From positions 124,001 to 188,000 of the forward strand of contig JALONM010000003.1 of assembly GCA_025454925.1 (NCBI GenBank): 64,000 nucleotides of DNA. The letters are read 5' to 3'. Position 1 is the first letter of the stretch, and each line of letters starts with the position of its first letter. The position numbers and the translations under genes were made by a program. Below the pieces are notes generated by a model. That model was not told the DNA's origin. It ran no database searches and saw nothing but the letters and a program-made list of their open reading frames with translations. This document shows positions 16,616-24,795 of the stretch, one piece after another. The DNA comes from Cytophagaceae bacterium. GTDB taxonomy: Bacteria; Bacteroidota; Bacteroidia; Cytophagales; Cytophagaceae.

Positions 16616-17434
16616 ATGAAAAATCTTATCTGCTTATTTTTACTGGTCTCCGGCAGCGTTGCGCTTTGGGCACAGACCGACTCTCTGGAAATGGAAATTC
16701 AGAAAAAGCAATTGGAAATCATGAAACAGGAACTGGATATGAAAAAACAGGAACTGGATATGAAAGTAGAAGAGCATAAATCTGATAAAGAAGAAAGGCT
16801 GGAGCGCAAGCAGGAAATGCGCGAAAATAAAAAAATCAAACAAGAACAGAAGGCTGAAATAGACGGATTGATGGAGTCGAATACGATCATCAGCATGAAC
16901 CCTCTTTCCCTGTTTGTTGGAGGTTTCGAATTGGGAATTGAAAAACGCGTTAACAAAAAAGAAGGGCTCCGGTTTTCGGGGAGCTACTTTTATAATGAAG
17001 AAGTATGGTACTACAATACCGGGCGCGAACTACAGGGAGGAAAGTTAAATCTTCAGTACCGATTTTATCTAAAAAATAATAAACCAGGATTATTCGGTTT
17101 GTATGTAGGTCCTGAAGCCAGTGTAAAAACAATTCAATTTGATCAAACCGTTACATTCGTGAAGGATACCATTACTGATCCTTTTTGGGGATATGATACC
17201 TACATTTACAGCAGGAAAGACACCACCATGAAAGCTACGGCAGCTAGTTTAGGCATTGTATGCGGTGTGCAGGGTTTATTGTTCCGTCGCTTGACCTATG
17301 ATTTTCATTTTGGGGCAAATGTATTACTGCCACTCAGCAGTTACGATAGCCAAGATGTTAGCTTGCCATTCGTAAATCCTTACGGCAGAGGATCACATCC
17401 TCGTTTCTCGTTTACCATCGGCGTACCTTTTTAA
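16616..17434 (+). CDS. Outer-membrane barrel protein with N-terminal coiled coil
   Basis: A 272-residue exported protein of unknown function. A signal peptide (ends near VALWAQ, residue 20) is followed by a highly charged helical stretch (~22-85: repeated K, E, Q, M) that should form a coiled coil, and then a beta-rich region (~90-272) ending in an aromatic residue (TIGVPF), as in outer-membrane barrels. The coiled coil includes an exact 21-bp tandem duplication encoding KQELDMK twice. It could reach through the periplasm, although this is inference. A good terminator follows at 17453. Confidence 0.65.
   Translation: MKNLICLFLLVSGSVALWAQTDSLEMEIQKKQLEIMKQELDMKKQELDMKVEEHKSDKEERLERKQEMRENKKIKQEQKAEIDGLMESNTIISMNPLSLFVGGFELGIEKRVNKKEGLRFSGSYFYNEEVWYYNTGRELQGGKLNLQYRFYLKNNKPGLFGLYVGPEASVKTIQFDQTVTFVKDTITDPFWGYDTYIYSRKDTTMKATAASLGIVCGVQGLLFRRLTYDFHFGANVLLPLSSYDSQDVSLPFVNPYGRGSHPRFSFTIGVPF
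16724..16765 (+). repeat. Perfect 21-bp tandem duplication inside a coiled-coil gene
   Basis: Two identical 21-base units (16724-16744, 16745-16765) encode a seven-residue heptad repeated in frame, so the coiled-coil register is kept. Confidence 0.85.
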
Positions 17435-17452
17435 GTGTTTATCCTTTTTTTC

Positions 17453-17491
17453 AAAAAGCGGTGCTTCTCAATAAAAGCGCCGCTTTTTTTT
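17453..17491 (+). terminator. Rho-independent terminator
   Basis: AAAAAGCGGTGC (17453-17464) pairs with GCGCCGCTTTTT (17477-17488), with one G-T wobble, followed by more T. Confidence 0.85.
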
Positions 17492-17610
17492 TAGCCGTTT
17501 AAATCGGTCCTTTTTTGTTTCGAAAGTTTGTTTAAAAAAGCCATTGAACAAGTTTAGGGTGTTTATGCTGCTGTATTTTTGTTGGCCCTTTGGATTTCCT
17601 ATCTTGCGAG

Positions 17611-18963
17611 ATGTTTTTGAAACTACTGCCTTCTTCATTGCACTTCCGGAATACTATTGCGCTGGCCATACCTGTTGCATTAAGCCAAATCGGACATATG
17701 GTAGTTGGGGTAGTAGACACGATCATGGCTGGCCGCTTTGGCAAAGAGGCCGTTGCTGCAGCCTCGCTGGCAGGAAGTATCTTCTTTCCCTTTTTGCTTT
17801 TTCTCCTTGGGCTTGGCTATGGGCTAACGGCGCGCGTAGCTAACGAAGTTGGAGCCAAACGGAAAATTCTTCTCCCTCAACTGTTAAAAGAAAGCTTTGT
17901 GCTGAATGTAAGTCTTGGGGCACTTTTTTCGCTGGTCATGATTGTACTATCGTATCAATTGCATCGCTTTGGCCAACCTCCTGAAATTTGCGATAGTGGC
18001 GGGGCATTTCTCAGGATCTTAAGCCTGGGAATGATTCCGATCATGAGCTTTCATACGCTCAAACAATTTGCAGAAGGTATGGGGCAAACACGTTATGCCA
18101 CGCTTATCAGTGTGAGTTCTAACATTGCCAACATAGCTTTAATCTGGGTTTTTACTGTTCACTTAAACAGCGGATTGAACGGCATTGCCTGGGCTACCTT
18201 ACTTGCCCGCTTGTTTATGCCAATAGGGATGTTTTACTTTTTATACCGCGACCGTCAATTTCACAGGATACTGTTATTTGTTTTTTTTAAAACGCACGGA
18301 GCTTCTCTCTGGAAATCATTACTGGTAAGCTCTACGCCGATCGGCTTGCAAATGGTAATTGAAACGGCAGCGTTTAGTTTTGCTTCCATCATGGCTGGAT
18401 GGATCAATACCTCCTCGGTGGCTGCTCATCAGATTGCCTTGATCATGGCAGGATTTACCTTTATGGCATGCACCGGCATCTCAGCCGCAGCTACAGTTAC
18501 CGTGGGGCAAAGCTGGGGTGCCGGAAACCTGCACGATGTAAGAGAATACGGAAAGGCCGCCTTGCTGCTGTCTGTCCTTTATATGCTTGGCTGTGCGGCC
18601 TTTTTTATTTTGTTCCGCTGGCAATTGCCTCAACTATTCATAGCCGATCCTGAAGTCATTGCATTGGTAGCTTCTCTTCTGCTAGTGGCAGCCATGTTTC
18701 AACTCTCAGACGGCATACAAGTGGTAGCCATGGGTGCCTTGCGCGGCATTGGTGATGTGCGTTGGCCATCCTTGCTGGTTTTTATAGGCCATTGGATGAT
18801 TGGCCTGCCCTTGGGCTATGGCATTGGAATCGCACTACAAAAGGGCGTCATTGGAATTTGGATTGGACTTCTGGCAGGCATTATCTTTGTGTCGCTATCC
18901 TTATTGATGCGTTTTTTACGAAAATCAAATACTAAAAAAGTTCATTCCATTTTGAATACGTAG
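17611..18963 (+). CDS. MATE family efflux transporter (NorM-like)
   Basis: A ~450-residue inner-membrane exporter with 12 predicted helices in two homologous halves, expelling cationic drugs or metabolites in exchange for Na+ or H+. The first half starts IALAIPVALSQIGHMVVGVVDT, matching the MATE signature, with MAGRFGKEAVAAASLAGS following. The second half has VAAHQIAL and AATVTVGQSWGAGN. The ATG at 17611 is used; a TTG 21 nt earlier would add seven residues. The GroES-like gene starts 4 nt after the stop, so the two are likely cotranscribed. Confidence 0.92.
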   Translation: MFLKLLPSSLHFRNTIALAIPVALSQIGHMVVGVVDTIMAGRFGKEAVAAASLAGSIFFPFLLFLLGLGYGLTARVANEVGAKRKILLPQLLKESFVLNVSLGALFSLVMIVLSYQLHRFGQPPEICDSGGAFLRILSLGMIPIMSFHTLKQFAEGMGQTRYATLISVSSNIANIALIWVFTVHLNSGLNGIAWATLLARLFMPIGMFYFLYRDRQFHRILLFVFFKTHGASLWKSLLVSSTPIGLQMVIETAAFSFASIMAGWINTSSVAAHQIALIMAGFTFMACTGISAAATVTVGQSWGAGNLHDVREYGKAALLLSVLYMLGCAAFFILFRWQLPQLFIADPEVIALVASLLLVAAMFQLSDGIQVVAMGALRGIGDVRWPSLLVFIGHWMIGLPLGYGIGIALQKGVIGIWIGLLAGIIFVSLSLLMRFLRKSNTKKVHSILNT

Positions 18964-18967
18964 GGCT

Positions 18968-19348
18968 ATGGGCACAGTGAAAGCGAAAAGTCTGGACGCA
19001 CTCATCATCATCGGTGACCGGGTATTGGTGAAACCAAAATCCTCCTCCGACCAAACAGCCAGCGGATTGTATCTTCCTCCTGGGGTGCAAGAAAAAGAAA
19101 AAACCCAGCAAGGGTATGTTATGAAAGTCGGACCGGGTTATGCATTTCCCAACGTGGTGGAAAGCGATGAGGTTTGGAAAAAGGAAGAACGTGTAAAATA
19201 TGTACCCTTGCAAGCCAAGGTGGGTGATCTTGCGGTGTATATGATGAGAGATGCCATAGAAATTGAATATGGTGCCGAAAAATACCTGATCGTTCCTCAT
19301 AACTCGATTTTAATGTTGGTTCGGGATGATGGCATGTTTGACGACTAA
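18968..19348 (+). CDS. Divergent GroES-like co-chaperonin
   Basis: A 126-residue protein with the GroES core GDRVLVKPKSSSDQTASGLY and the later strand series ending in KYLIVPHNSILMLV. It is about 30 residues longer than ordinary GroES (~95) because of an insertion between the mobile loop region and the roof (YAFPNVVESDEVWKKEERVK). A canonical groES-groEL pair exists at 35683, so this is a second, unlinked paralogue. It follows the MATE gene by 4 nt. It may cap a special GroEL pool or act independently; the role is inferred from fold only. Confidence 0.8.
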   Translation: MGTVKAKSLDALIIIGDRVLVKPKSSSDQTASGLYLPPGVQEKEKTQQGYVMKVGPGYAFPNVVESDEVWKKEERVKYVPLQAKVGDLAVYMMRDAIEIEYGAEKYLIVPHNSILMLVRDDGMFDD

Positions 19349-19449
19349 AAATCTCCTATTGAGTAGGTAAAAAGCACCCTATAAGGGGAAATTAAGAGCT
19401 TTTCCCTGGGAATCAGACTCTTCGGTTGTTGATAAATTTAGTTTTCATT

Positions 19450-19480
19450 TTTGTTTAAGTAATAATTTTATCTATATTTG
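19450..19480 (+). promoter_or_regulatory. Consensus Bacteroidota promoter of rpsO
   Basis: TTTG (19450-19453), a 19-nt spacer, and TATATTTG (19473-19480) match the -33/-7 consensus exactly. The rpsO start is 46 nt downstream. Confidence 0.75.
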
Positions 19481-19526
19481 CAACCTGAAAGTAAAGAGTA
19501 TACGAAACATCAAAAGCGGAAATACA

Positions 19527-19802
19527 ATGTATTTGTCAAAAGAAAAAAAAGCTGAAATTTTCAAGAATCAAGGTTCACAGAAGACTGCTAAAGATACTGG
19601 TTCTACAGAATCTCAGGTAGCTTTGTTTACCTACCGCGTAAATTACCTGACTGAGCACTTGAAAACTCATCCAAAAGATTTTGGAACTCGTTTAGGTTTA
19701 TTGAAATTGGTTGGTAAGAGAAAGCGTTTGCTGGATCACCTGCAATCTACCGACATCGAGCGTTACAGAAAAGTGCTCGCTGAAAACAATCTAAGAAAAT
19801 AA
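19527..19802 (+). CDS. rpsO: 30S ribosomal protein S15
   Basis: A 91-residue ribosomal protein that binds 16S rRNA in the platform. The whole length fits S15: the KTAKDTGSTESQVALFTYRV motif in the first half, LKTHPKDFGTRLGLLKLVGKR in the middle and RYRKVLAENNLRK at the end. The promoter at 19450 is consensus. The rpsO-pnp order is widely conserved, and a hairpin lies between the two. Confidence 0.97.
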   Translation: MYLSKEKKAEIFKNQGSQKTAKDTGSTESQVALFTYRVNYLTEHLKTHPKDFGTRLGLLKLVGKRKRLLDHLQSTDIERYRKVLAENNLRK

Positions 19803-19823
19803 TAAGAAAGCAAAACATAAAGT

Positions 19824-19853
19824 AAAGAGGGGGTTCGCAAGGATTCCCTCTTT
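19824..19853 (+). terminator. Hairpin between rpsO and pnp
   Basis: AAAGAGGG (19824-19831) pairs with CCCTCTTT (19846-19853), and a T tract adjoins it. It may be a partial terminator or a processing site, as known for rpsO-pnp transcripts in other bacteria. Confidence 0.55.
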
Positions 19854-19930
19854 TACGTATTTTCTTAGTCTTAATTAGAATATATTTTTAATACCTTTCC
19901 AGTCTGCGAAAGGTTAAAACCTACGATACA

Positions 19931-22075
19931 ATGCTTCCAACAGTAGTTACTAAAAAAATTACGCTGGATGATGGGCGTGAAATCATCATCGAAACAGGAA
20001 AACTGGCCAAGCAAGCCGACGGTTCTGCCGTGGTAAAAATGGGCGACACCATGCTGTTGGCCACCGTTGTTTCCAACCCTGAAGTGCGCGAGGGCATTGA
20101 TTTTATGCCGCTTTCCGTAGACTATCAGGAAAAATTTGCTGCTGCGGGTAAAATCCCAGGCGGCTTTCTTCGTCGCGAAGGAAAATTATCGGACCATGAA
20201 GTATTGATCTCCCGTCTGGTGGATCGTGCAATGCGTCCCCTCTTCCCCGATGATTTCCACGGCGACACTCAGGTGAATATCTTTTTGATTTCTGCCGATA
20301 ACAATATCCTACCAGATGCGCTTGCTGCATTAGCTGCCTGCGCTGCCATTTCAGTATCGGATATTCCTTTCAACGGTCCAATCTCTGAAGTTCGCGTTAT
20401 CAGTATCAACGGCCAATACATCATTAACCCAAGTCCTGCCCAAATGGAAAAAGCGGAGCTTGATCTGATGGTAGGCGCTTCGATGGACAACATCCTGATG
20501 GTAGAGGGTGAAATGAAAGAAGTTTCTGAAGAATTAATGTTGGGCGCCTTGAAAGCAGCACACGATGCCATCAAGAAACATTGCCAGGTATTGAAAGAGT
20601 TGGAAGCTGCGGTAGGTAAAACCGTAAAAAGAACTTACAACCACGAAGTGAACAAGCCCGAACTGAAAGCTAAAATTAAAACTGAGTTATATCAGAAAGC
20701 TTATGACGTGGCTCGTCGCCTGAATGCCAATAAAAAGGAAAGAGGCAAAGGATTCAAAGAAGTTTTGGAGGCGTTTGTGGCCAACTATCCTGCAGAGTTG
20801 TTGGAGGAGGATTTGCCACTTATCAAACGCTATTACCACGATATTGAAAAAGAAGCGGTTCGTAACATGGTGCTCGACGAGCGTGTACGCCTGGACGGCC
20901 GTAAGCTGGATGAAATCAGACCAATTTGGACGGAAGTAGGATACCTGCCTGCAGCGCATGGTTCCGCTATTTTCACACGTGGGGAAACTCAATCTCTTAC
21001 CACCGTGACGTTGGGTACCAAGCTGGACGAACAAATGATTGACAGCGCCATGTTTGAAGGCTCCAACAAATTCATGTTGCACTACAACTTCCCTGGCTTT
21101 AGCACCGGTGAAGTGAAGCCAAACCGCGGTCCTGGTCGTCGTGAAGTGGGACATGGAAATCTTGCCTTCAGAGCTCTTAAAATGGTGATGCCGGAAGATA
21201 AAGACAATGCTTATACTGTTCGTGTCGTATCCGACATTCTGGAATCCAATGGATCTTCTTCCATGGCGACCGTTTGCGCAGGTACCCTGGCGCTCATGGA
21301 TGCAGGTGTTAGAATTTCAAGTCCGGTGAGCGGTATTGCCATGGGATTGATTTCCGATGCAAGCACCGGTAAATGGGCCGTACTTTCCGATATTCTGGGT
21401 GATGAAGATCACTTGGGAGATATGGACTTTAAAGTTACAGGTACCGAAAAAGGTATTACAGCCTGTCAGATGGACATGAAAGTGGAAGGTCTTTCCTATG
21501 ATGTGCTTTCCCAGGCTTTAAATCAAGCAAAGGCTGGAAGGTTGCACATATTGAATGAAATGAAGAAAAGCCTTGCTGAGCCTCGTGCTGACTTCAAACC
21601 AAATGCTCCTCGCATTATCAATGTTCGTATACCGAAAGAGTTGATAGGCGCGGTAATCGGGCCCGGCGGAAAAGTGGTGCAGGAAATTCAGCGTGTAACC
21701 GGTGCAACCATCGTTATTGAAGAAATTGAGGATGCCGGAATGGTGAACATTTATGGCAAGGATAAAGAAATACTTGACAAAGCATACAACTGGGTAAAAG
21801 GCATTGTGCAATTGCCGGAAGTGGGTGAAGTGTACACTGGAAAAGTGAAATCTATTCAACCTTTTGGCGCGTTTGTAGAATTCCTTCCTAATAAGGATGG
21901 CTTGTTGCATATCTCCGAAATTAAGTGGGAACGACTGGAAACGATGGAGGGTGTACTTGAAATCGGCGAGGAAGTAAAGGTTAAGTTGATTGAAGTCGAC
22001 AAAAAAACCGGTAAATTCCGTCTTTCCAGGAAAGCTTTGTTGCCTAAACCTGAAAAGCAGGAAAGCAAAGCCTAA
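19931..22075 (+). CDS. pnp: Polyribonucleotide nucleotidyltransferase
   Basis: A 714-residue PNPase, a trimeric 3'-to-5' phosphorolytic exoribonuclease of RNA turnover. Two RNase PH domains flank a helical domain (~1-215 and ~310-535; [17 protein letters not shown] in the first, [17 protein letters not shown] in the catalytic second). They are followed by a KH domain ([15 protein letters not shown]) and an S1 domain ([26 protein letters not shown]). The length and domain order are normal. It stands between rpsO and rpoD on the same strand. Confidence 0.97.
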   Translation: MLPTVVTKKITLDDGREIIIETGKLAKQADGSAVVKMGDTMLLATVVSNPEVREGIDFMPLSVDYQEKFAAAGKIPGGFLRREGKLSDHEVLISRLVDRAMRPLFPDDFHGDTQVNIFLISADNNILPDALAALAACAAISVSDIPFNGPISEVRVISINGQYIINPSPAQMEKAELDLMVGASMDNILMVEGEMKEVSEELMLGALKAAHDAIKKHCQVLKELEAAVGKTVKRTYNHEVNKPELKAKIKTELYQKAYDVARRLNANKKERGKGFKEVLEAFVANYPAELLEEDLPLIKRYYHDIEKEAVRNMVLDERVRLDGRKLDEIRPIWTEVGYLPAAHGSAIFTRGETQSLTTVTLGTKLDEQMIDSAMFEGSNKFMLHYNFPGFSTGEVKPNRGPGRREVGHGNLAFRALKMVMPEDKDNAYTVRVVSDILESNGSSSMATVCAGTLALMDAGVRISSPVSGIAMGLISDASTGKWAVLSDILGDEDHLGDMDFKVTGTEKGITACQMDMKVEGLSYDVLSQALNQAKAGRLHILNEMKKSLAEPRADFKPNAPRIINVRIPKELIGAVIGPGGKVVQEIQRVTGATIVIEEIEDAGMVNIYGKDKEILDKAYNWVKGIVQLPEVGEVYTGKVKSIQPFGAFVEFLPNKDGLLHISEIKWERLETMEGVLEIGEEVKVKLIEVDKKTGKFRLSRKALLPKPEKQESKA

Positions 22076-22128
22076 CAACCAGGAATTCAATAATCTGATA
22101 ATACCACTGGAATTTCGCATAAAATAAA

Positions 22129-22136
22129 TAAATTTG
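22129..22136 (+). promoter_or_regulatory. Candidate -7 box of rpoD
   Basis: TAAATTTG fits TAnnTTTG and lies 65 nt before the start. The -33 element is not clear. Confidence 0.35.
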
Positions 22137-22200
22137 CGAAATTCCAAACTTTATTGGAGTCGTTTTCGTTTTTCACAGAGTTATAGATTTTTAAAATCGG

Positions 22201-23064
22201 ATGAGACAGCTAAAAATAAGCAAACAGATTACCAACCGTGAGAGCCAGTCTTTAGACAAGTACTTGCAGGAAATCGGTAAGGTGGATCTGTTGACGCCGG
22301 ATGAAGAAGTGGAGTTGGCAAAGCGTATCCGGGAAGGCGACCAGCAGGCATTGGAAAAATTGACCAAAGCCAACCTCCGTTTCGTAGTTTCCGTGGCGAA
22401 GCAGTATCAAAACCAGGGTCTTTCCCTGGGTGACCTGATCAACGAGGGCAACCTGGGTTTGATCAAAGCTGCCCAGCGTTTTGATGAAACCCGTGGATTT
22501 AAATTCATCTCTTACGCTGTATGGTGGATTCGCCAGTCGATTCTACAAGCATTGGCGGAACAAAGTCGCATTGTACGTTTACCCTTGAACCGGGTAGGTT
22601 CTTTGAATAAGATTTCCAAAACTTTTTCTGAACTGGAACAAAAATACGAGCGCGAGCCATCGCCGGATGAGCTTGCAGAAGTGTTGGATGTTACCACAGC
22701 TGAAGTAGTAGATACCCTTAAAATTTCTGGTCGCCATGTTTCCATGGACGCTCCTTTCGTACAAGGCGAGGAGAACAGTCTCCTGGATGTATTAGAGAAC
22801 GATAGTGAAGTTTCCCCTGATCAGGGCTTAATTAGTGACTCCCTGCGCAGAGAGGTGCAGAGAGCCCTTTCTACCCTTACTCAGCGTGAAGCCGACGTAA
22901 TTACCCTTTATTTCGGCTTAAACGGCGAGCATGCCATGACGCTGGAAGAAATCGGTGAAAAGTTTAATCTTACCCGCGAGCGTGTGCGTCAGATTAAAGA
23001 GAAAGCGATTCGTCGTCTTCGTCATACTTCAAGAAGCAAAGCTCTAAAACCATACTTAGGATAG
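22201..23064 (+). CDS. rpoD: Primary RNA polymerase sigma factor (sigma-70, Bacteroidota type)
   Basis: A 287-residue housekeeping sigma factor, much shorter than the ~600-residue E. coli RpoD because region 1.1 and the non-conserved region are missing; this is the form typical of Bacteroidota. Region 1.2 ([20 protein letters not shown]), region 2 ([20 protein letters not shown], then [17 protein letters not shown]), region 3 and the region 4 helix-turn-helix ([20 protein letters not shown]) are all intact. It should recognise the TTTG/TAnnTTTG promoters noted in this window. A strong terminator follows. Confidence 0.96.
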   Translation: MRQLKISKQITNRESQSLDKYLQEIGKVDLLTPDEEVELAKRIREGDQQALEKLTKANLRFVVSVAKQYQNQGLSLGDLINEGNLGLIKAAQRFDETRGFKFISYAVWWIRQSILQALAEQSRIVRLPLNRVGSLNKISKTFSELEQKYEREPSPDELAEVLDVTTAEVVDTLKISGRHVSMDAPFVQGEENSLLDVLENDSEVSPDQGLISDSLRREVQRALSTLTQREADVITLYFGLNGEHAMTLEEIGEKFNLTRERVRQIKEKAIRRLRHTSRSKALKPYLG

Positions 23065-23090
23065 TTTAATCCAGAGTTTCTGATACCAAT

Positions 23091-23120
23091 AAAAAATCCC
23101 GCCGAAGCGGGATTTTTTAT
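23091..23120 (+). terminator. Rho-independent terminator of rpoD
   Basis: AAAAAATCCCGC (23091-23102), loop CGAA, GCGGGATTTTTT (23107-23118). Confidence 0.9.
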
Positions 23121-23248
23121 TATGGGTAAACGCATATTCTATAACTAGCAACAACTTTCTGAATTCTCTTTTATCAATCGTTGCAATCGATTATAAAAAA
23201 AGTTAGGCTTTAGATGAATTCCATCAAAATAAATACACGGCTCTTTTT

Positions 23249-23362
23249 GCGTGAGGGATAGAGTGGAAAGCCTGGAGGCGTGGCGGCGCTTATAACGCCT
23301 CCAAGGGCTTGCAACGATAGCCCGACCCGTGTGGCGCCTAAAGCGCCGCATGGGACACGCCC
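23249..23362 (+). repeat. Structured intergenic repeat, copy B (complete)
   Basis: Layout: GCGTGAGGGATAGAGTGGAA, AGCC, hairpin 1 (GGAGGCG with CGCCTCC), GGCTTGCAACGATAGCCCGA, CCC, hairpin 2 (TGGCGC with GCGCC), then GGGACACGCCC. Outer GCGTG and CACGC pair with each other. Copy C at 38458 has the same fixed blocks with different hairpin sequences. Confidence 0.7.
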
Positions 23363-23504
23363 AAAATAAAGCATACCTTGAAAACTAAACTAAGGCAACG
23401 CAGTGGTTAGTAATTTAACAACATGACCAACGGATATTAATATCTAAGAAATTGAAGCTAAACCAACTCCACCTTTTTACCAGGATCTTTCAGTGTTATT
23501 CATC

Positions 23505-24053
23505 CTAAACTTTTACCAATCGGAAATCAATCTCTCGATCTACGTACTTCCATTCTTCTGTCGCTCTCAACGAAGCAACTAGTTCTTCGAATTTATCTGA
23601 GTCTTCAGGCGCATATTCAAACCACGTTAAAAAATCAAATGGTTGTCCGATATCCCGGCAATGATACAGCCTGCGGGCTATGGCAGGCAAAAACTTTAAA
23701 CCAGTTTCCGTGTGGTGTGACTGGGCTTCAAAAATTTTTCGTCTTTCATCCTGTGCCATATTCCACCAGGATTCCGATTTTCTAATCGGGATAAGTGCCG
23801 CGCAGGTTGCAAATGAACGTCCCAAATCAGGCTGCACGGAATTTAATTTTTCGCGTTCTGCCTTTTCAGCATAGCGAACATTGCTGGTAAAGCCCGTCAG
23901 TTTCCAAACCCCGGTAGTCAAGGTATTGGTTGCATTCGGTAGAATACTCAGGTATGCTACTGTTTCAATTGCCTGACCGGATACTGCAGCCATGCTGATC
24001 ACTTTCCAGTCACCCGTGTCTCCTCCGACAAAATCAAATGTGTTTGTGGTCAT
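23505..24053 (-). CDS. Chlorite dismutase family protein, short (lineage II-like)
   Basis: A 182-residue heme protein candidate. The C-terminal half closely follows short, Nitrobacter-type chlorite dismutases: W96-W97, then HHTETGLKFLPAIARRLYHC, with H114 at the proximal heme-ligand position and R127 at the distal catalytic position (numbers coincide with those I recall for that enzyme), then PFDFLTWFEYAPED and ATEEWKYV. Retention of the distal Arg distinguishes it from HemQ-type coproheme decarboxylases, which lack it. The enzyme would split chlorite to chloride and O2, or act on another oxidant. No signal peptide is present. It is monocistronic, with a -7 box at 24094. Confidence 0.75.
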   Translation of the reverse strand: MTTNTFDFVGGDTGDWKVISMAAVSGQAIETVAYLSILPNATNTLTTGVWKLTGFTSNVRYAEKAEREKLNSVQPDLGRSFATCAALIPIRKSESWWNMAQDERRKIFEAQSHHTETGLKFLPAIARRLYHCRDIGQPFDFLTWFEYAPEDSDKFEELVASLRATEEWKYVDREIDFRLVKV

Positions 24054-24093
24054 GCGCTTTCTGATTTAATTTCAATTAACAACTTTATCGAAC

Positions 24094-24101
24094 CAAATTT
24101 A
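24094..24101 (-). promoter_or_regulatory. Candidate -7 box of the chlorite-dismutase-like gene
   Basis: Minus-strand TAAATTTG fits TAnnTTTG, 40 nt upstream of the ATG. A clear -33 TTTG is not seen at the usual spacing. Confidence 0.4.
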
Positions 24102-24259
24102 CCCTTGTGAAACAAGACGTGCATTTGAGAATGAATCTAAAATTAATAGGCAATCATCTCAAACTTTAAACGATGGGTTTCAGAATCAATATTTAACCGC
24201 AGTTAGACAGTAGTAAAATTACTACGAGTCGAAATCTCTTTATCAGAGCGTGTTTCCTC

Positions 24260-24422
24260 GAATTTTCTCATAGAAATTCTGGTTTGTATTCCTTACTCTT
24301 AAATTCTTGCGGGAACTCGCTCTGATGGTGAGCTTTCGGCTCTCGTTACAATCCCTACTTTCTAATTGCGGTTTAACCACTGATTTCTCAATAGAAGAAT
24401 TTCTATTGAGAAATCAGTGGTT
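24260..24422 (+). repeat. MITE-like element, copy 1
   Basis: The left end carries TTTTCTCATAGAA, and the right end is a perfect 22-bp inverted repeat (24375-24396 with 24401-24422, loop GAAT) built around TTTCTCAATAGAA. The same left-end/doubled-right-end design recurs at 38918-39092. No transposase is inside, so it would be a non-autonomous or decayed element. Confidence 0.45.
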
Positions 24423-24646
24423 ATTATATTAGTAGAATGAATTTAATGACCTGATCTAGCCAGGAATTGAACCAAAGAAAAATTTACTTATAGAATTTGA
24501 ATTCAGTATAGCGGTTATACCCTTAATTCCGCATGCATCTTTTCTAAGATGCTTAGATGTTGAAATGAATTTAATAAACTGAAAATAATATCACAATAAT
24601 TCTACTGCTTTTTATGAAGCAATCGAAACCATTTTCGAATAGCATC

Positions 24647-24678
24647 AAAAAAATATCCCGCAAAAGCGAGATATTTTT
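24647..24678 (-). terminator. Terminator of the giant surface-protein gene
   Basis: On the minus strand AAAAATATC-t-CGC, loop TTTT, GCG-g-GATATTTTTTT; about 120 nt past the stop codon at 24796. Confidence 0.75.
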
Positions 24679-24795
24679 AAATTATTAAAGTTCTAATTAA
24701 AAACGACCACTAAAATCATTGGCTTCAGAAGGAATCAAAAACAAGTTTTTTTTCGAAGTCCATGATTTTTCTATGTCTGGATAACGGCGATGGAT

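Larger units (their letters stand above)
23065..23504. other. Intergenic region with terminator and structured repeat
   Basis: The 440 bases between rpoD and the convergent chlorite-dismutase-family gene hold the rpoD terminator and the complete repeat copy B (23249-23362). An open frame on the minus strand inside the repeat is not considered a gene. Confidence 0.55.
24054..24795. other. 742-base intergenic region rich in inverted repeats
   Basis: No gene was recognised. From left to right it holds the -7 box at 24094; an inverted repeat ATCAGAGCG/CGCTCTGAT (24242-24250, 24318-24326); the CAATAGAA element (about 24260-24422); a small hairpin around GCATCTTTTCTAAGATGC; and a terminator for the giant surface-protein gene (24647-24678). 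Confidence 0.5.

Noticed and set aside
21518-22147. Long antisense frame (209 codons) over pnp
   Set aside because: Shadow of the conserved pnp reading frame; other long antisense frames (3484-4002, 20687-21154, 30615-31256, 46062-46619) were rejected for the same reason.
23145-23351. Minus-strand open frame of 68 codons
   Set aside because: It lies within structured repeat copy B; its Arg- and His-rich composition comes from the GC-rich hairpins, and no such frame exists in the other copies.
24242-24326. Possible small structured RNA from the 9-bp inverted repeat
   Set aside because: Only one 9-bp pairing with a long interior, no promoter or terminator around it; treated as part of the repeat-rich region.
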